From Anabas testudineus (taxonomy: Eukaryota; Chordata; Actinopteri; Anabantiformes; Anabantidae): a stretch of 64,000 nt of DNA. Both the position numbers and the translations under genes were made by a program. Within the stretch, counting starts at the first letter, position 1; each line of letters opens with the position of its first letter. Shown here in pieces: positions 60,288 to 64,000 of this stretch. The notes under the pieces are model-generated. The model had not been told where the DNA came from and did no database searches. It saw only the letters and a program-made list of their open reading frames with translations. The stretch lies in NCBI RefSeq assembly GCF_900324465.2, contig NC_046616.1:9216047-9280046 (forward strand). Direction: 5' to 3'.

Positions 60288-63200
60288 ATGGCCGATGTCC
60301 CAGCTGAGTGCAACATAAAAGTGCTGTGTCGCTTCCGTCCCCTGAACCAGTCGGAGATTATACGAGGGGACCTGTTTCTCCCCAAATTCCAGGGAGACGA
60401 CACCGTCGTCGTCGGGGTAAGTACCGGGAGGCGCTTTATTGTGCACACAGGCCCCTCATCAATAAATCATCAGCTCGACCCATCTGTTTGGGTTGTGAAC
60501 CGGCAGAAACATCATGATACTCGGTGCAGCACAGGGGTACCCCACCCAAATCTGTCTTTATCTCCACATGACAAAGCAGAAACACATGTAATGTTAAAAT
60601 GCACAAAGTGTCTACTGATCAAACGTATGCACATACAACACAACACATACACGGCGCTTTTCAAAATGGATTTCACAGTGAAAACATCAACAACATCAAA
60701 CATTTTAATCTGCTGTATTTTTCTGAAGGCCTACATCAGTCAGTCATGGCCATTTTCCAGGCTCATTTTGATGTGTCCATTCATTAGCATCTCCTTAAAG
60801 CTACACTGAGCTGCACTTTCTATCCTGTCCTGTTCTACTTTGCTCTGTTGTGGGTTTAATCAGCATGTAGCTCAGGCTGGCACATAGGCTGGTGCACGGG
60901 GGCTGTGTGGTGATGATGTAGGAGTAGTAAGGTCAAAGTTTGGAAATAGATGGCTGATTTGGGGGAACGCAGATCAGATGATGCATGTCCTGCACTCTCT
61001 GAAGATTGCTTTATGTTTATGAAGTTGATGCATGAGTCCAACATGCAGAAAACATCAGGAAAACAACTGTAACTGGTGCCTTTAGATTTTTATGTACAGC
61101 TAAGTGAAAACTGCTAGTGTAGTTACATCATTTCAGTGCATTTGTTGTTCTTAATGTGCACTGTTAAAAAGCTTTTTCAGCATTTTCTGTATTTTTAGGG
61201 CAGAAATCTCTTAAATAAAATGTCTCGAACTTGTGTTGGAAACTCAAATTCAAGCTCAAACCTTATTTTAAACACAAGTATATGTTTTTAGAAGTTCAAC
61301 TGTACATAAAAAAGGTCTGATTGTGATGTGTGACCTGGCCTTTCCTTTGTGGTTCCCACTTAAATGTACATTTATTTGAAGTTTAGATATTGAATTGATC
61401 TCGAAGCCAAAACTATTTTGTGTAAATGTGGCCAAATAAAGCACAACAGGCTTGTATATGTAAAAATGAGATCAGCTATCCATATAAACTGAGGCTCCAT
61501 TTTATCTGGTTGCATTCACGCTCAGATATGTTGCTTGTTGTGCTTCTTTAAACTTTTATTTTTGGTCGAGTATCTCACATCTGAAAAACGATAAAGGGAA
61601 ATGTAAAAACGGAGCTGGGTGGGCTGCACATGGGGGCTAAAATGAGAGGAGTAATTAGATTTGATTCTAGTAGCGTGCCAAAGGGAGGGATAATGTTGAA
61701 ACTTCCCTGCAGCGATAATGGAAAGATCTGGACCTGACCTTCCCTTCTCCTGTTATCAAGGCGCTGGACAGTAGAGTCAGAAACTGATCTCTCTAATTGC
61801 CTACAGAGAGGATCAATAATCACCCAGTGGGCTCATGCACTTGCTGACTGGTCTGCTTTCTCTTATCACTGGCTCCACCTCTTTTTATGTCTCAGTTGTT
61901 TCCACACTGTCATGTCTCACCCCTATCTCTTCTTCACTCATCCATCTCCATGTTTTTGTCTCTTTCTGTTCCTCCCTAGTGCTGGCATTGAATGTTTCTC
62001 CCTATTAAATCACTCTATCACGGGGGCAGTCTGCAGATGAGTCAGTTTGTTAATGACATTTAATATGGCTTATGTTCTGGCAGCTCATGTTATTGTGTTG
62101 CATTGTTGCGTCTGTATCAGATGGAGCAGTGACTTTCAGGGATACAATAGCCCGGTTTCTGCAGCGAGGTTTGTCAGGGCTGAGTCACTCATCAGTGTGT
62201 CACTTAGTGGTTGTTTCTACATTAGAAGGAAGTGACTTACTTGAGGGACAAGTAAAACATCATTCTTGTAGTTGTGCCATTCAAATTAGTTCAAAATAAA
62301 AAAATCTAAAATGTTTTTAGAAAATGATGCATAATTTCTTTTCTTCAAACAGTCTGTATTTATTGACCAGCTTCGGTAAATGTGCACAAGTCACTTATGT
62401 TTGTCACAGTTATCCGTTCGACTGGCATATTCAAGTCAAGGTAATTAGTTTTTTTGAAACATGTTACTGAAACTTTCTTTATTTCTTTCATTTATTTTTT
62501 GCTCATATTGCTAAATTAATTTATGAATTCATTGGATCAGTCCCACACATTGGAAAATAATCTTATTTTTCACTTGCGCTCCTGCCAAGAATGTGCACAA
62601 ATACAAATCTCACAATTCATCATTATTCCTTTAAAAAATATAAAATCACTAATTTATTATTCAGGCCTGGAGGTATTAATTACTAACAAAACATTAAAAT
62701 TTACTGTGTGTACAAATATTAAGATTGACAAGCTTCACCCGGGTCTCTGGGAGAGAATCTGTGCTGGATACATGGCTCTTTCTGAAAGGCATGTTTTGTC
62801 TTTTATTTAACTTTGGTCACAATCTGGCACTAGAAATAGAGTAAAGAAAAAATTTTTAACTACCTTGAGCCATTATCTGAAGTTGCCAGCTCCTGGATGA
62901 AATATGGCTGTGACTAGCTGAGAGGAAGAAGAACAGCAGACACAGGTTTCTCACTCATTGCTGATATCATCATCTTTTCTTAGGCAATTACTGTCTGGGA
63001 GATAAAAGCAGTGTTGTACAATAGAAACAACAATGGAAATGAAATTGGGTTGGATGGAATTGCATACACACACGCGCGCGCGCACAGACACACATTGGAC
63101 ACTTTATTATGTACACGTGTACAATCACATGCAATTCAACAGAGCTAGTTATCATTTAAGTTAAAACTGTCATAGAGTTCATTATGTTCATGATCTACTA

Positions 63201-63848
63201 TATGTTTATTATCCATCACTGACCTCTCGAGGCTGACAACATCTGTAAGCTAAACATGCTGTCTGTACAAAAAAGATTAAATGCTAAACTGAGCTGAAAC
63301 TTTACTTTGAATGTGGTGAAAATCTGTTCACAATTTGGAGTTAAACAACTATTTGTTAACTGTTTGTTCATTGTCTTCACAGGGAAAGTCCTACGCGTTT
63401 GATCGAGTGTTTCCAACCAACACTACCCAGGAGCAGGTGTACAACACATGCGCCAAACAGATTGTCAAGGGTGTGGAGAAGTAGCTGTTCAACATACATG
63501 AAAATCTTTAAAAACTCATGTGCTATGGTCTAATTTGCTGTGTGTTTTTACTCATAGATGTGCTGGGTGGGTACAATGGCACTATCTTCGCATATGGACA
63601 AACCTCCTCCGGGAAGACTCACACCATGGAGGTACAGTTTTCAGAGCAATATACCTTTATTCAACCAATCAAATCAGGAAATCTGGCTTCTGCAGGACAC
63701 GTTTAGCTATCACCATCTCACATTTAACAACTTCCTATTGCAGGGCAAGCTGCACGACCCTCACCAGATGGGGATCATTCCTCGTATCGCTGAGGACATT
63801 TTCAACCATATTTTTGCTATGGATGAAAACCTGGAATTCCACATCAAG
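60288..63848 (+). CDS. kif5a: Kinesin-1 heavy chain KIF5A, N-terminal part (gene continues beyond window)
   Basis: Kinesin-1 heavy chains are ATP-driven motors for plus-end transport on microtubules, and KIF5A is the neuronal form. Four coding exons are in the window: 60288-60416, 63383-63470, 63558-63631 and 63744-63848. They join in frame to 132 aa, about an eighth of the usual 1030. The start [20 protein letters not shown] matches the family N-terminus. The motor P-loop GQTSSGKT (about 86-93) and [27 protein letters not shown] are intact. The last exon ends HIK before a GTATGT donor. These residues are shared by KIF5A, B and C. The A assignment comes from the adjoining mbd6 and the rest of the 12q13-like block. 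Intron 1 is about 3 kb. Confidence 0.92.
60417..63382. other. kif5a intron 1
   Basis: Noncoding, with no supported exon. A compact, compositionally complex stretch at about 61.60-61.84 kb contains TAATTAGATTTGA, GTTATCAAGG and CTAATTGCCT and looks like a possible regulatory element. A CA/CG run lies at about 63066-63090. Confidence 0.6.
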
Positions 63849-64000
63849 GTATGTGATGAGTTAGAAGAGATAATATCTTATATGCGTGTTAATGTTTCTT
63901 ACGTTAGGACATTCTCACACAATTTACTTGTTATATTCCTTTTATTCTCATATAAATGTGTTCCATGCATCTTTCAAATAAAGCGTGCACGTTTAAAGAG
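63849..64000. other. kif5a intron 4 (cut by the window edge)
   Basis: AT-rich intron start after the donor at 63849. No next exon lies within the window. Confidence 0.7.

Noticed and set aside
60288-63848. Calling the kinesin kif5b or kif5c
   Set aside because: The visible motor segment does not separate the three, but the mbd6-stac3-shmt2 neighbourhood matches KIF5A.

Overview
This window looks like nuclear DNA from a teleost fish, probably a percomorph. It has split genes with GT-AG introns, some under 100 bp, AT-rich intergenic DNA full of CA, TG, ATT and GA repeats, worn LINE and DNA-transposon pieces, and protein sequences that match vertebrate orthologues. No prokaryotic, organellar or viral genes were seen. 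All exon coordinates come from reading ORFs, splice sites and reading phase by eye, and every multi-exon gene joins in frame.

Layout, left to right: actr5 (+, 9 exons, 617 aa, INO80 chromatin-remodelling subunit); ndufa4l2 (+, 4 exons, 82 aa, mitochondrial NDUFA4 family); shmt2 (-, 11 exons, 494 aa, mitochondrial serine hydroxymethyltransferase); nxph4 (-, 2 exons, 299 aa, secreted neurexin ligand); stac3 (-, 12 coding exons, 333 aa, muscle excitation-contraction coupling); mbd6 (+, 11 coding exons, 1668 aa, methyl-CpG-binding-domain family); and the first four coding exons of kif5a (+, kinesin-1 heavy chain), which runs off the right edge.

From ndufa4l2 to kif5a the gene set matches human 12q13.3 (NXPH4-SHMT2-NDUFA4L2-STAC3 ... 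MBD6-DCTN2-KIF5A). The block nxph4-shmt2-ndufa4l2 is flipped relative to stac3, and the genes that lie between STAC3 and MBD6, and between MBD6 and KIF5A, in mammals are absent. actr5, on another chromosome in human, sits at the left edge. The genes do not form one pathway. They are a conserved neighbourhood of housekeeping, mitochondrial, neuronal and muscle genes.

The most interesting leftovers are: a promoter-like cluster of NRF1, YY1 and ZNF143-type motifs at 37.5-37.74 kb with no recognised gene; a 46-bp near-identical inverted copy of a stac3 exon/intron boundary 3.5 kb from its source; three stacked upstream ORFs before mbd6, one of which stops on the main start codon; a TATA plus E-box candidate promoter for stac3; a roughly 385-bp tandem duplication between ndufa4l2 and shmt2; and an antisense L1-type ORF2 relic. 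I found no convincing new multi-gene system.
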